Assembly (NCBI GenBank): GCA_014843695.1
Contig: CM026386.1
Coordinates: 89,477,833-89,541,832, forward strand
DNA length: 64,000 nt
Origin: Archivesica marissinica
Taxonomy: Eukaryota; Mollusca; Bivalvia; Venerida; Vesicomyidae
Direction: 5' to 3'
Shown: positions 45,950 through 56,674 of the stretch, piece by piece
Numbering within the stretch: position 1 is the stretch's first letter
Layout of the letters: the number at the start of each line of letters is the position of its first letter
The notes under the pieces: model-generated
What the model was told of the DNA's origin: nothing
Database searches by the model: none
What the model saw: the letters and a program-made list of their open reading frames with translations, nothing else
Program-made: the position numbers and the translations under genes

Positions 45950-47224
45950 GTAAGCAATATATTTTACTGAGATAAAATATATGCAGTATCGGATATCTTA
46001 TTTGTTTTGTTAGCAAATACTTTGACAGAACAATACACTTTGCATACACGCATGTGCATAGCAGTTGCTGAATAGTAAAACGAGTAAAAGTACAGTTTAT
46101 CGTTGTCGTCACTCAGTCAGCTGTCCACCGTGATCCGCCTACGTCCGCCCGTCTGCCCACTAGATTGACCTCGGTTGGCGCGAAGCAATATTTAGACTAA
46201 TTAAAGTCGCCATTTTGTCTGTCGAGTCGACAATTTAAATCCGACTTTAGACTATTCCAAGCCTGTGTCATTAGTTCAATTGGCATGTATTGTAATTGCC
46301 GAACATGTTTGTACTGCACTGTAATAGTGCGTGCGTCGATTTGATTCCAGTGTGGCTGCAGTGAACAGTCATGTCGTATTATTATCAATTCTACAATGTC
46401 TCCAATAAAATATTCTGGGCACATATCAGAAAGAAATAAATCATTCATTATTACCACAGTGACTACAGCTTCACAAAAACATAACAGAAATATACCAATT
46501 GAAACGTGTTCCTATTGTCACTTTTGATGTGTTGTCACTGTCAGAGTACACACACAGACCACAGCCGATGCTATTTTCCACATGGCCGTCAACCAATCAT
46601 AACAATCCTGTCAACATAAACATGTTCAGTGCAAGAGTTTTGGTTTCTCCACTCATCGTATGCTTGAAAGAAACCATGCACATAGGTGGTCGACCGCATA
46701 CATGTTTTGGTATTTGTTCATGTTTGTTTACCCCTGTTAAATTGTGTCTGCAAATGATCGTCCGAGCCAGGAAATCCTCAGTTTCGCATTTTGAGCACAT
46801 GCTCTATACAGTACCATCAAGGTCACAAATCATCACGTTCACTAATTCTAAACATACATTTCAGCATCCAGAAGCCATGCCATCAATAAATTATAAAGAT
46901 CATACATATACTCAAACGTTAATCTTACCTACTGTTTCATAATGCCAATGTTCTTAAAATGTGGCAAGATTATGTAAGCAACCACCTAATGATTAGTAAA
47001 ACATACGTTTGACATGGCCTCGTCAATACAGGTGCGTACATGGACTACAGTCGCGTGATATTTGACGTAGTTAACTCAAAGCAAGATGGAATCTGAATAC
47101 AATAAAGTCCATAGGGACTACGAACATCACTTTTATGGCAAAACGACCTAACGGAACAAATTACCATGGAATCCAGGGATCAACAAACATGTTATGATTA
47201 ATGATTACAAATGTTTTGTTCAAG
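45950..47224. other. Spacer with two unexplained minus-strand frames
   Basis: 46197-46457 (minus) reads a protein-like MVIMNDLFLSDMCPEYFIGD segment. 46597-46800 (minus) reads a cysteine-spaced CSKC, IICRHN, HVCGRPPMC segment. Neither has a recognised family or clear splice borders. The plus frame 46499-46942 overlaps the second and looks like its shadow. Confidence 0.3.
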
Positions 47225-47455
47225 TAGGGGTTTGCGAGTGGGGTGGGACACACTTTAGCAATTTAGCGCTCGCTTCTCACCAATGCAACATGGGTTCGAT
47301 TTTTGGACCGGGAAGTATGTGAGATGGTACGGTGGTCGCCAGATCGGACATCGGGTTTCCTCCCACACGAATGACCACATTTACGCTTTCATCCTCGCCA
47401 ACGAGAGTGATTAATATAAGTTGTTAGAACTTGCTTAGCAATCGTTGTACAGTCA
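47225..47455 (+). mobile_element. SINE, family 3, tRNA-derived
   Basis: The head has gcgctcgcttctcaccaatg plus caacatgggttcgatttttg (A/B-box-like). The middle has catcgggtttcctcccacac. The tail is agtgattaatataagttgtt plus agaacttgcttagcaatcgt. The tail recurs at 36465-36535 and, in duplicate, in both arms of the foldback element. Confidence 0.7.
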
Positions 47456-47659
47456 ATAACGTTTACACTTTACTTTTAACACTTACCTCAAGCAGTTGGT
47501 TATACGCAATATCTCACGTCTAAAGGACATATAATCGATATTTTCAACCAACAAAGTATGTCGTCTTCTACATTCCGTGACGTGATTGATATGTGTGCAG
47601 CAGTCCAAGCCGGAGTGAATATTAAGCTAATAGTTTAGTTACAAAACCTTCCTTATGTT

Positions 47660-48745
47660 CTGCTTGAACTTCTTTCTGTTATGTACGCACTTCATTATGT
47701 TAAATGCAAACGTCATTATGTTGGGTATTTATGTTCAAAAACGTCATTATGTTCGGTACAAACTGCATTATGTGTTGTAAAACTGTCATTATGTTCGGTA
47801 CAAACTGCATTATGTGTTGTAAAATCGTCATTATGTTCGGTACAAACTGCATTATGTGTTGTAAAACTGTCATTATGTTCGGTACAAACTGCATTATGTG
47901 TTGTAAAATCGTCATTATGTTCGGTACAAAATGCAGTATGTGTTGTAAAACCGTCATTATGTTCGGTACGACCTGCATTATGTGTTGTAAAATCGTCATT
48001 ATGTTCGGTACAAACTGCATTATGTGTTGTAAAACTGTCATTATGTTCGGTACAAACTGCATTATGTGTTGTAAAACTGTCATTATGTTCGGTACAAACT
48101 GCATTATGTGTTGTAAAACTGTCATTATGTTCGGTACAAACTGCATTATGTGTTGTAAAATCGTCATTATGTTCGGTACAAAATGCATTATGTGTTGTAA
48201 AACCGTCATTATGTTCGGTACAAACTGCATTATGTGTTGAATAACCATCATTATGTTCAGTACAAACTGCATTATGTGTTGTATAACCATCATGGTTCGG
48301 TACAAACTGCATTATGTGTTGTATAACCATCATGGTTCGGTACAAACTGCATTATGTGTTGCATAACCATCATGGTTCGGTACAAACTGCATAATGTGTT
48401 GTATAACCGTCATTAGGTTCGGTACAAACTGCATTATGTGTTGCATAACCATCATGGTTCGGTACATATTGCATTATGTGTTGTAAAACCATCATTATGT
48501 TCGGTACAAACTGCATTATATCTTGTAAAAACTCGTTAGGTTCGGCACAGAAGACACAGTTGTACATAGAAATGAATGCAAACATTATTAAGTTCATTAT
48601 ATTCTGTACAATCTTCATTATGTTAAATGCAAACGTCATTATGTTTGGTATTTTCTTAAAAACCGTCAATATGTTCGGTACATACATTTCAGTACAAACT
48701 TTATTATGTTCGATACAAACGTCATATAGAGTAGTATACACAATG
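47660..48745. repeat. 42-bp minisatellite, about 19 copies plus degenerate flanks
   Basis: The unit gtcattatgttcggtacaaa plus ctgcattatgtgttgtaaaact has period 42 from about 47742 to 48240. Diverged copies (catggttcgg variants) follow to 48530. Degenerate flanks on both sides match 30697-30835. All frames are open over long stretches because 42 is a multiple of three; no protein is implied. Confidence 0.95.
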
Positions 48746-49404
48746 GGGGTTATGGCGCAGAATCATGTCCGCGACCCTACGCAACCATCAGTAGGACCAG
48801 AGGATCATGATTCGAAGCCTTATTGCCTTAGTTGGCATGTAACATTTTTAATGTTACAAAAAAACCTGGCGTAGAATCGTGTCCGTTGTTATATAAGTCC
48901 CGTATCCGCACTGAGAGCTGCGGGCCGTTGGGACGATCGCATACGAATATTTATATAAAGTTCTTTAATACTAACTAAAAAAAATTCCTATTAGAGATAC
49001 CGATCCTAATATGTATACCCAAAGTAAATGTAATACAATATGAAGGCTTATAATACTTGCTTGGATTAAAGTAGGTGAAACAGAACTGTGCGGAAGCAGT
49101 TGTTGTTGAGACTATTGTAAGTTCCACCGGCAAAAGATCAGGACAGGTAGTCGGATTCCAGTGTGCTGCAGGACTTGTAGTAAGGGGGGTTCGGAGCGAG
49201 AAACAACTATGCCGAGAGTGCGGTAGAGATAAAGTTCGGTATAAGCATGTCATTTTAGAAAAAGCTACTAAAAATACTTCATCCTAGTATTGAACCAACT
49301 TCTAGCAAAAATATCACCCTATTAGACAAAAGGCGTGTATCCATTTATAACAAACCGATAACCCTATTAGAGAAATGTGTGTGTAAAGTATATATTAATT
49401 TGAT
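48746..49404 (+). other. Region upstream of the 49.4-kb ORF; unassigned small frame
   Basis: A plus-strand open frame at 49075-49287 carries CRECGRDK (a C-x2-C pair) preceded by VETIVSSTGKRSGQVVGFQC. It could be a degraded zinc-ribbon protein. Its GTG-type start is not credible by itself, and the family is not recognised. Short direct repeats (ccctattaga, at 49317 and 49362) sit between it and the next ORF. Confidence 0.3.
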
Positions 49405-49992
49405 ATGGACAAATACATCGAGCAACTGATAGCCGAGGCAAATATGCCTGAGCTTATTATTGTAGACGAACCGATAAAGGAGAAATTGCCACCCCCTATA
49501 TCACCCAGAAAATATCGACCTGTAGCGCTGGCTAGATTGAAAAAAGAGAGATAGAGGAAGGCCGTTCTAGAGGAGTTTGACCCCATTCCTCCATCTAAAA
49601 CGCGTCATCTAGCCTTTCAACAGACACGGTACGCTATCGGAAATAATCTGCGTGGCTGGGTAATGTATGTCGATAATAATCGTCCGATGTTCATAGATGT
49701 TATAACATTTCTGGACGATATATACGAAAAAATAGTATCAAATCTTAATAGAGAAATTAAGAATCTCGGTAGTATTAAATTTCAGCTCGGAATAAGAGTT
49801 CAGCTCGTTAAAGAGTTTCCCGACGGAACAAAAGAAAAGAGTTTCCCGACGGAACAAAAGAAAAGAGTTTCCCGACGGAACAAAAGAAAAGAGTTTCCCG
49901 ACGGAACGAAAGAATACACGAGTCCGGTGTTTAGGCATAAGCAAGAGGTTCTTATCAGGACAAGCGAAACAAAAACGCGTTCCGGTGTTTAG
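49405..49992 (+). pseudogene. Possible virus-like or Polinton-type ORF with one TAG and an internal repeat expansion
   Basis: From ATG at 49405 the frame reads MDKYIEQLIAEANMPELIIV and a proline-rich PPPISPRKYRP. It is stopped by TAG at 49552-49554 but continues in the same frame to 49992. Blocks are NNLRGWVMYVDNNRPMF, FLDDIYEKIVSNLNREI and a beta-rich SIKFQLGIRVQLVKEF leading to TSPVFRHKQEVLIRTSE. The last part resembles what I recall from regions upstream of type-B DNA polymerases in Polinton/adintovirus-like elements. No polymerase is visible; the coding region runs into the 58-bp array and the assembly gap. A 26-bp unit is repeated four times at about 49812-49912 within the frame. Origin and function are unproven. 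Confidence 0.45.
49812..49912. repeat. 26-bp tandem repeat inside the ORF, 4 copies
   Basis: aaagagtttcccgacggaac plus aaaaga repeats at 26 bases. Each copy is read in a different frame (KEFPDGTKE, KSFPTEQKK, RVSRRNKRK), and the fourth returns to the first frame (KEFPDGTKE). Three extra units equal 78 bases, so the original frame is restored. Confidence 0.92.
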
Positions 49993-51015
49993 GCATAAGC
50001 AAGAGGTTCTTATCAGGACAAGCGAAACAAAAACGCGTTCCGGTGTTTAGGCATAAGCAAGAGGTTCTTATCAGGACAAGCGAAACAAAAACGCGTTCCG
50101 GTGTTTAGGCATAAGCAAGAGGTTCTTATCAGGACAAGCGAAACAAAAACGCGTTCCGGTGTTTAGGCATAAGCAAGAGGTTCGTATCAGGACAAGCGAA
50201 ACAAAAACGCGTTCCGGTGTTTAGGCATAAGCAAGAGGTTCTTATCAGGACAAGCGAAACAAAAACGCGTTCCGGTGTTTAGGCATAAGCAAGAGGTTCT
50301 TATCAGGGCAAGCGAAACAAAAACGCGTTACGGTGTTTAGGCATAAGCAAGAGGTTCTTATCAGGACAAGCGAAACAAAACGCGTTCCGGTGTTTAGGCA
50401 TAAGCAAGAGGTTCTTATCAGGACAAGCGAAACAAAAACGCGTTCCGGTGTTTAGGCATAAGCAAGAGGTTCTTATCAGGACAAGCGAAACAAAAACGCG
50501 TTCCGGTGTTTAGGCATAAGCAAGAGGTTCTTATCAGGACAAGCGAAACAAAAACGCGTTCCGGTGTTTAGGCATAAGCAAGAGGTTCTTATCAGGACAA
50601 GCGAAACAAAAACGCGTTCCGGTGTTTAGGCATAAGCAAGAGGTTCTTATCAGGACAAGCGAAACAAAAACGCGTTCCGGTGTTTAGGCATAAGCAAGAG
50701 GTTCTTATCAGGACAAGCGAAACAAAAACGCGTTCCGGTGTTTAGGCATAAGCAAGAGGTTCTTATCAGGACAAGCGAAACAAAAACGCGTTCCGGTGTT
50801 TAGGCATAAGCAAGAGGTTCTTATCAGGACAAGCGAAACAAAAACGCGTTCCGGTGTTTAGGCATAAGCAAGAGGTTCTTATCAGGACAAGCGAAACAAA
50901 AACGCGTTCCGGTGTTTAGGCATAAGCAAGAGGTTCTTATCAGGACAAGCGAAACAAAAACGCGTTCCGGTGTTTAGGCATAAGCAAGAGGTTCTTATCA
51001 GGACAAGCGAAACAA
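49921..51015. repeat. 58-bp minisatellite, about 19 copies, running into an assembly gap
   Basis: The unit tccggtgtttaggcataagc plus aagaggttcttatcaggaca and agcgaaacaaaaacgcgt has period 58. The first copy is coding (SPVFRHKQEVLIRTSETKTR). Because 58 is not a multiple of three, the second copy brings in a stop at once. Copies are nearly identical, so the assembler probably collapsed or truncated the array at the gap. Confidence 0.96.
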
Positions 51016-52015
51016 NNNNNNNNNNNNNNNNNNNNNNNNNNNNNNNNNNNNNNNNNNNNNNNNNNNNNNNNNNNNNNNNNNNNNNNNNNNNNNNNNNNNN
51101 NNNNNNNNNNNNNNNNNNNNNNNNNNNNNNNNNNNNNNNNNNNNNNNNNNNNNNNNNNNNNNNNNNNNNNNNNNNNNNNNNNNNNNNNNNNNNNNNNNNN
51201 NNNNNNNNNNNNNNNNNNNNNNNNNNNNNNNNNNNNNNNNNNNNNNNNNNNNNNNNNNNNNNNNNNNNNNNNNNNNNNNNNNNNNNNNNNNNNNNNNNNN
51301 NNNNNNNNNNNNNNNNNNNNNNNNNNNNNNNNNNNNNNNNNNNNNNNNNNNNNNNNNNNNNNNNNNNNNNNNNNNNNNNNNNNNNNNNNNNNNNNNNNNN
51401 NNNNNNNNNNNNNNNNNNNNNNNNNNNNNNNNNNNNNNNNNNNNNNNNNNNNNNNNNNNNNNNNNNNNNNNNNNNNNNNNNNNNNNNNNNNNNNNNNNNN
51501 NNNNNNNNNNNNNNNNNNNNNNNNNNNNNNNNNNNNNNNNNNNNNNNNNNNNNNNNNNNNNNNNNNNNNNNNNNNNNNNNNNNNNNNNNNNNNNNNNNNN
51601 NNNNNNNNNNNNNNNNNNNNNNNNNNNNNNNNNNNNNNNNNNNNNNNNNNNNNNNNNNNNNNNNNNNNNNNNNNNNNNNNNNNNNNNNNNNNNNNNNNNN
51701 NNNNNNNNNNNNNNNNNNNNNNNNNNNNNNNNNNNNNNNNNNNNNNNNNNNNNNNNNNNNNNNNNNNNNNNNNNNNNNNNNNNNNNNNNNNNNNNNNNNN
51801 NNNNNNNNNNNNNNNNNNNNNNNNNNNNNNNNNNNNNNNNNNNNNNNNNNNNNNNNNNNNNNNNNNNNNNNNNNNNNNNNNNNNNNNNNNNNNNNNNNNN
51901 NNNNNNNNNNNNNNNNNNNNNNNNNNNNNNNNNNNNNNNNNNNNNNNNNNNNNNNNNNNNNNNNNNNNNNNNNNNNNNNNNNNNNNNNNNNNNNNNNNNN
52001 NNNNNNNNNNNNNNN
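51016..52015. other. Assembly gap (1000 N)
   Basis: Exactly 1000 undetermined bases, a conventional placeholder length. It lies between two different tandem arrays. Confidence 1.
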
Positions 52016-52152
52016 GCAGTAAGCGTAAGTTATATATCTCGTGGGCATTGCTTTGGGAAGACATATTAAATACATATATATATATAGCGAGCAGTAAGGG
52101 TAAGTTATATATCTCGTGGGTATTGCTTTGGGACGAAATATTAAATACATAC
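52016..52152. repeat. About 74-bp tandem repeat, two visible copies after the gap
   Basis: gcagtaagcgtaagttatat plus atctcgtgggcattgctttg recurs about 74 bases later with small changes. It probably continues leftward into the gap. The following 52153-52616 has no recognised feature. Confidence 0.75.
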
Positions 52153-52616
52153 ATGTTTGTATTGTACATGGTCAGGGTTGAGAGGACACAGGCTATGTCG
52201 AACTAGTATGGAACAAGGTAAACACAACGCATGTATTGAATGAAAATAGGGCATCTATTTGAATGCCGTACAACCGTAGAGATAAATGAAACAAGGTATG
52301 TAATGCAACGAATGACATATCTGGGTGGCCCAAAATTAGCCACTCAGTGTATAATCAGATTAATTAACATAGTATGAATACGGCTGTATTGCCTTGACAT
52401 ACATGTACATGCAGTATCAGATATAAATGTATATTGTGCAGTGACTAGCAAAGTGGTTACTCTAACAAATGCAACCCCGGCCATGTACCTTTAATATTTT
52501 GCGGTGGATTAGTTGGAGGAGGTGGTATTATCCCGCCAAACTATAATGAAAACAAAGCCAATACGCACAGCATACCATTTGTTTCTATGAATACACTCAC
52601 GGACTCATTAGCATAG

Positions 52617-53826
52617 ATATGCTACAATACATCATATATGCTTCCCTCTAACACACTTGTCTGTAAGAGTACAGTGATACTCTCAGACTGGAAGTTATAA
52701 GCCGTACAGTAGATATGCTACACTACATCATATATGCTTACCTCTAACACACTTGTCTGTAGGAGTACAGTGATACTCTCAGACTGGAAGTTATAAGCCG
52801 TACAGTAGATATGCTACAATACATCATATATGCTTACCTCTAACATATAATATTGGTTTGTATGTGTACACAGCCTGACCCTTGGACTGGAAGTTATAAG
52901 CCGTACAGTAGATATGCTACAATACATCATATATGCTTACCTCTAACATATAATACTGGTTTGTAGGAGTACACAGCCTGACTCTCGGACTGGAGGTTAT
53001 AAGCCGTACAGCTGATATATGCTACAATACATCATATATGCTTACCCTTAACATATAACACTGGATTGTAGGAGTACACCGCCTGACTATCGGACTGGAA
53101 GTTATAAGCCGTACAGTAGATATGCTACAATACATCATATATGCTTACCTTTAACATATAACACTGGTTTGTAGGAGTACACCGCCTGACTATCGGACTG
53201 GAAGTTATAAGCCGTACAGCAGATATGCTACAATACATCATATATGCTTACCTCTAACATATAACACTGGTTTACAGGAGTACACATCCTGACTCTCGAA
53301 CTGGAAGTTATAGGTTTTACAGTAGATATGCTACAATACATCATATATGCTTACCTCTAACATATAACACTAGTTTGTAGGAGTACACATCCTGACTCTC
53401 GAACTGGAAGTTATAGGTTTTACAGTAGATATGCTACAATACATCATATATGCTTACCTCTAACATATAACACTGGTTTGTAGGAGTACACAGCCTGACA
53501 TCCGGACTGGAGGTTATAAGCCGTACAGTAAATATGCTACAATACATCATATATGCTTACGTCTAACATATAACACTGGTTTATAGGAGTACACCGCCTG
53601 ACTCTCGGACTGGAGGTTATAAGCCGTACAGCAGATATGCTTACCTCTAACATATAACACTGGTTTGTAGGAGTACACCGCCTGACTCTCGGACTGGAGG
53701 TAATAAGCCGTACAGTAAATATGCTACAATACATCATATATGCTTACGTCTAACATATAACACTGGTTTGTAGGAGTACACCGCCTGACTCTCGGACTGT
53801 AGGTTATAAGCCGTACAGTAAATATG
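52617..53826 (-). repeat. 103-bp array of Ig exon-end cassettes with splice donors, 12 copies
   Basis: Each unit, read on minus, consists of 79 bases homologous to the end of the Ig exon at 53851-54196 plus 24 bases of its intron. The exon part encodes a variant of HIYCTAYNFQSESQAVYSYK plus PVLYVR, i.e. the F strand with its cysteine, the F-G turn and the G strand. The intron part begins with GTAAGC. In all 12 copies the exon-register frame is free of stops. The turn varies (QSES, QSDS, QFES, QSKG, QSGC), as do the following residues (QAV or QDV). The two most distal copies have a different G strand (ITVLLQTSVLE), and the most distal has lost its donor GT. Confidence 0.88.
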
Positions 53827-53850
53827 CTACAATACATCATATATGCTTAC

Positions 53851-54196
53851 GTCTAACATATAACACTGGTTTGTAGGAGTACACCGCCTGACTTTCGGAC
53901 TGTAAGTTATATGCTTTACAGTAGATTTGTTTGTTGTGATCGTTGTTTGTCGGTGTAAATACATAGTTTGTGTTCGTATTGGACCTCTGTTTCACTACTC
54001 CACCAATGTACCACACAACTGTAGAATCAGGTCTACTAAGGCTTGGAGAACATGTTAATGTTTTACTCAGACTGATGGTTACTGTTATTGTGCTGGAATC
54101 TGTTGGTAGAGTGTTTCCATCCCTGAGAGTAACACTGCTCACTTGAACTAGAACAACAACACAAATACAAAACACAAAGGACAATGTGCTCACCAT
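53851..54196 (-). CDS. First exon of an Ig-receptor gene: signal peptide plus Ig domain
   Basis: ATG at 54196. The first 20 residues (MVSTLSFVFCICVVVLVQVS) form a clear signal peptide with cleavage probably near VSS. The mature part reads SVTLRDGNTLPTDSSTITVT, B-strand KTLTCSPS, C-strand STVVWYIGGVV, the D/E region NYVFTPTNNDHNKQ, F-strand IYCKAYNLQ and G-strand KPVLYVR. The exon ends at donor GTAAGC in phase 1. It is the usual membrane-distal domain of bivalve hemicentin/CEACAM-like receptors, with both disulphide cysteines and the core tryptophan. Downstream exons should lie to the left, but only copies of this exon's end and then the assembly gap are found there. It is a secreted or surface recognition protein; its ligand is unknown. 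Confidence 0.85.
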
Positions 54197-54260
54197 TTAG
54201 TCATTGACACATTTAGTCATTGGCACATTTAGTCATTGACACATTTAGTTATTGGAATTT
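54197..54260. repeat. Short 19-bp tandem repeat at the 5' end of the Ig gene
   Basis: catttagtcattgacacattt and close variants repeat four times directly upstream of the start codon, so they would lie in the 5' UTR or core promoter. Confidence 0.75.
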
Positions 54261-54928
54261 ATGAATACTCTACGAAATGTAATGAGAAACATATTCTGAA
54301 ATGTAAAGCGGTGTGCAAAATAAAGTGTCAGGTTAGACAACGTCGTGGAATTACAGGCACTGTTTGTCAGCTTCAGTGCTGAGGTTGAAGCACAGGTACT
54401 AGTGCTTTATCAAGTATATAATTAGTCTATATCAAATACAGACATGTGAGTGCTTCTTTAGACACTGGCGGAGTATCAATGAACAAATGGAACATGGTCC
54501 ATATATTTAATATAGTATTTATGGATATTTACTCGCATGCATACATGTACAAAGCTTGGATAGTTCATATGTTGAAATTGAAAAAGGAAACCAATCATAA
54601 AAATAATGCCCTGAGTTTAGTACTTTTATCTTAGATATAACCATATCAAAGCCATGTGCCAACGCCGACCTTCTCTTGCTGCGTTTTGCATCCGAATTTG
54701 CATTATGAAACCATTTATAATGATACCGCATTTACTCTGTCACTCGGGTGGTCTCTTAACATAAATTTGACTGTATCAGTAGTTCAGACCACTTTCTAAA
54801 CGATATTTATGTATTGTAATAGGTATGGATAGGCAACTATTTAGACAACTATTTAGTATTGCTTAATACATTTAGAGCACCAATGTGTTTCAGAGAAACG
54901 ACAGTGTACATTCCTTCCTCTAACATAC

Positions 54929-55057
54929 CAGTAATATATTCTGTATGAATACACATATTCTGATTGGGAAACTTGCTACCAAATGCAATCTCATTAGTTT
55001 CATTAGTCGTTTGATAAACAGCTGCATTACATCTTAAGTTCAATGATTCTTGCCGAG
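54929..55057 (-). pseudogene. Possible Ig half-domain exon remnant
   Basis: A minus-strand frame RQESLNLRCNAAVYQ through NMCIHTEYITG, ending at a good GTATGT donor (54927-54928) in phase 1. LNLRC and the end EYITG parallel ALQC and DVIYAG of the exon at 56446-56674, so it may be a paralogous F-G half exon. The only usable acceptor (ttttcaccaag) gives phase 1, not the phase 0 expected for this exon type, and a TGA lies just upstream. It is probably degenerate. Confidence 0.35.
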
Positions 55058-56445
55058 CTTGGTGAAAATTCACCATGGGGTGACATCATACTAACGCTTA
55101 CAACAGCGTTAATACGCAACAAGGCGTTTAGGAGATGAAGCATGAACCCGCGTCATGCCATAGAAATGTTCAAATGGCCGTATATCCACAACCAATGCAT
55201 CCAACCGGAACGGGATTACAATATGCACAGCATTCATGCTAAGTAATACATAGCTATCAGATTACATAGCCATATTATTGATAGGATTATTATCTTTGTT
55301 ATCAAGAATGTGACAGAACTACAACTAAGGCTGTTTCCCATTTGATACCTGTATCAAGTTTACGTCATATATAGAATGAATACATCATTCCCTGGAGACA
55401 ATTAGTGGAGGGTATAGGACAATCTTAGTAACTATCAGTTTATTCTTAGCGATTCTCGAACTTGACAATACATACAAAGGCTTGACAGACAGAGAGACAG
55501 ACAGACGGCACAAACATATGTTTCCCACATAAGGGGAGACATATTTACTGTTGATGTAACCTCTGATGTATGAGGTATTATATCCACTGATGTGATCATA
55601 GTATAAGAAATGAGTTGGCAAATGTTTGTTAACACAATGTAGTGAAGATAGGAAACTCATAGTTGCGACAAAAATATAGTACGTTTGTTGTATAGTAAAA
55701 ACACAGTATTGTGTTCAACACTTTACAATCTATATGCGAACACACCGAATTCGAGACCACCCCGGTATTTCGAATGATACTTTCACAACGGACTAGTTCC
55801 CCCCCCTATATATCGCAATGGTCGTTGACCACTATTACAAGACCACCGCGTTATTTCGTAATGGGAACTGTTCATTCAGTCCAATTGCAATAACCTGGCA
55901 ATAATTTGACCCCTAATTTCGACCATGGGTGATGTTGCCACTTCCATTAATCGGCACATGACATGATAAAACAGAATATGTATGTCCCAGTTTTACGACA
56001 GTTAAACAACCAACTTTAAACTTTATTTTATCCGTCAATGTTAAATGAGACAAACACAGAAGTGTTGATAACTAGGGAGTACAAACGAACTGATTTAAAT
56101 GTACTGTCAATGAAATACTGTGCTGACGTACATGAATGTGAACTAAAAATGTGTATTACCACGGTCAGCCTGACTGATCATACTTAAGCTTCACAATATA
56201 ATGTTATCATACAATAATAAACATTCAAATATAAAAGGATTGTATGATGTTACATTGTATATTTACTGTAATTAAAGTCGGTAACATTTGGGATTCCCTA
56301 TCAGGAACATCATATACTAACTTAGATTAACAGTTTGTCCCTTGCGGATAACGAAATTGATTGCTGAAAAGGAACTGTTTTATAGATATCCACCTAGCAT
56401 CATGTATGTCCAACTACTATCTCATATTGGTCTAATCCAAATTAC
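55058..56445. other. Intron or spacer
   Basis: No feature recognised apart from a short agacagacagac run near 55490. Confidence 0.4.
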
Positions 56446-56674
56446 CTGCATAAATGACATCACCAGTTTGTCCTGTCTGTAATGCTGATGTCAATGTAAC
56501 AAATTCCATTCTACATTGTAAAGCCACGGTGGTATCCACATTGGACGGTTGTAAGGGCCATGTCATGTTCCTAGGTAAGCTTAGCGTAGTACTGTATATC
56601 CTCTCCTCGCCACTACAAGAACCGTGTGACCCTGTTACAGAAGTCGTTGTATAGGACAGCCACTGGCGATTAGT
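56446..56674 (-). CDS. Second-half exon of a split Ig domain (phase 0-1)
   Basis: Minus strand, between acceptor GATTTCAG (before 56674) and donor GTAATT (56444-56445). It starts in phase 0 and ends in phase 1. It reads TNRQWLSYTTTSVTGSHG, SCSGEERIYSTTLSLPRN, a D/E region, F-strand TVALQCRMEF and a G region ending GDVIYAG. It has only the second disulphide cysteine and lacks a B strand. It would complete the domain begun by the exon at 60853-60986, which ends in phase 0 after the core tryptophan. Joined, the two give a phase 1-1 Ig module of normal size. Confidence 0.6.

Noticed and set aside
46499..46942. 147-codon plus frame
   Set aside because: No domain, no splice support, and it overlaps a minus frame that looks at least as protein-like; left unassigned.
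47681..48345. Several overlapping frames of about 180-210 codons on both strands
   Set aside because: All lie in the 42-bp array and are open in many frames at once, which is a property of the period, not of coding.
50882..52169. Long frames of about 350-420 codons
   Set aside because: Consist mostly of the 1000-N gap flanked by repeat sequence.
52850..53840. Treating each 103-bp unit as a true micro-exon
   Set aside because: The 24-base interval is below any workable intron length, and the AG (phase 0) and donor (phase 1) are incompatible for serial splicing; kept only as a hypothesis of a sequence reservoir.
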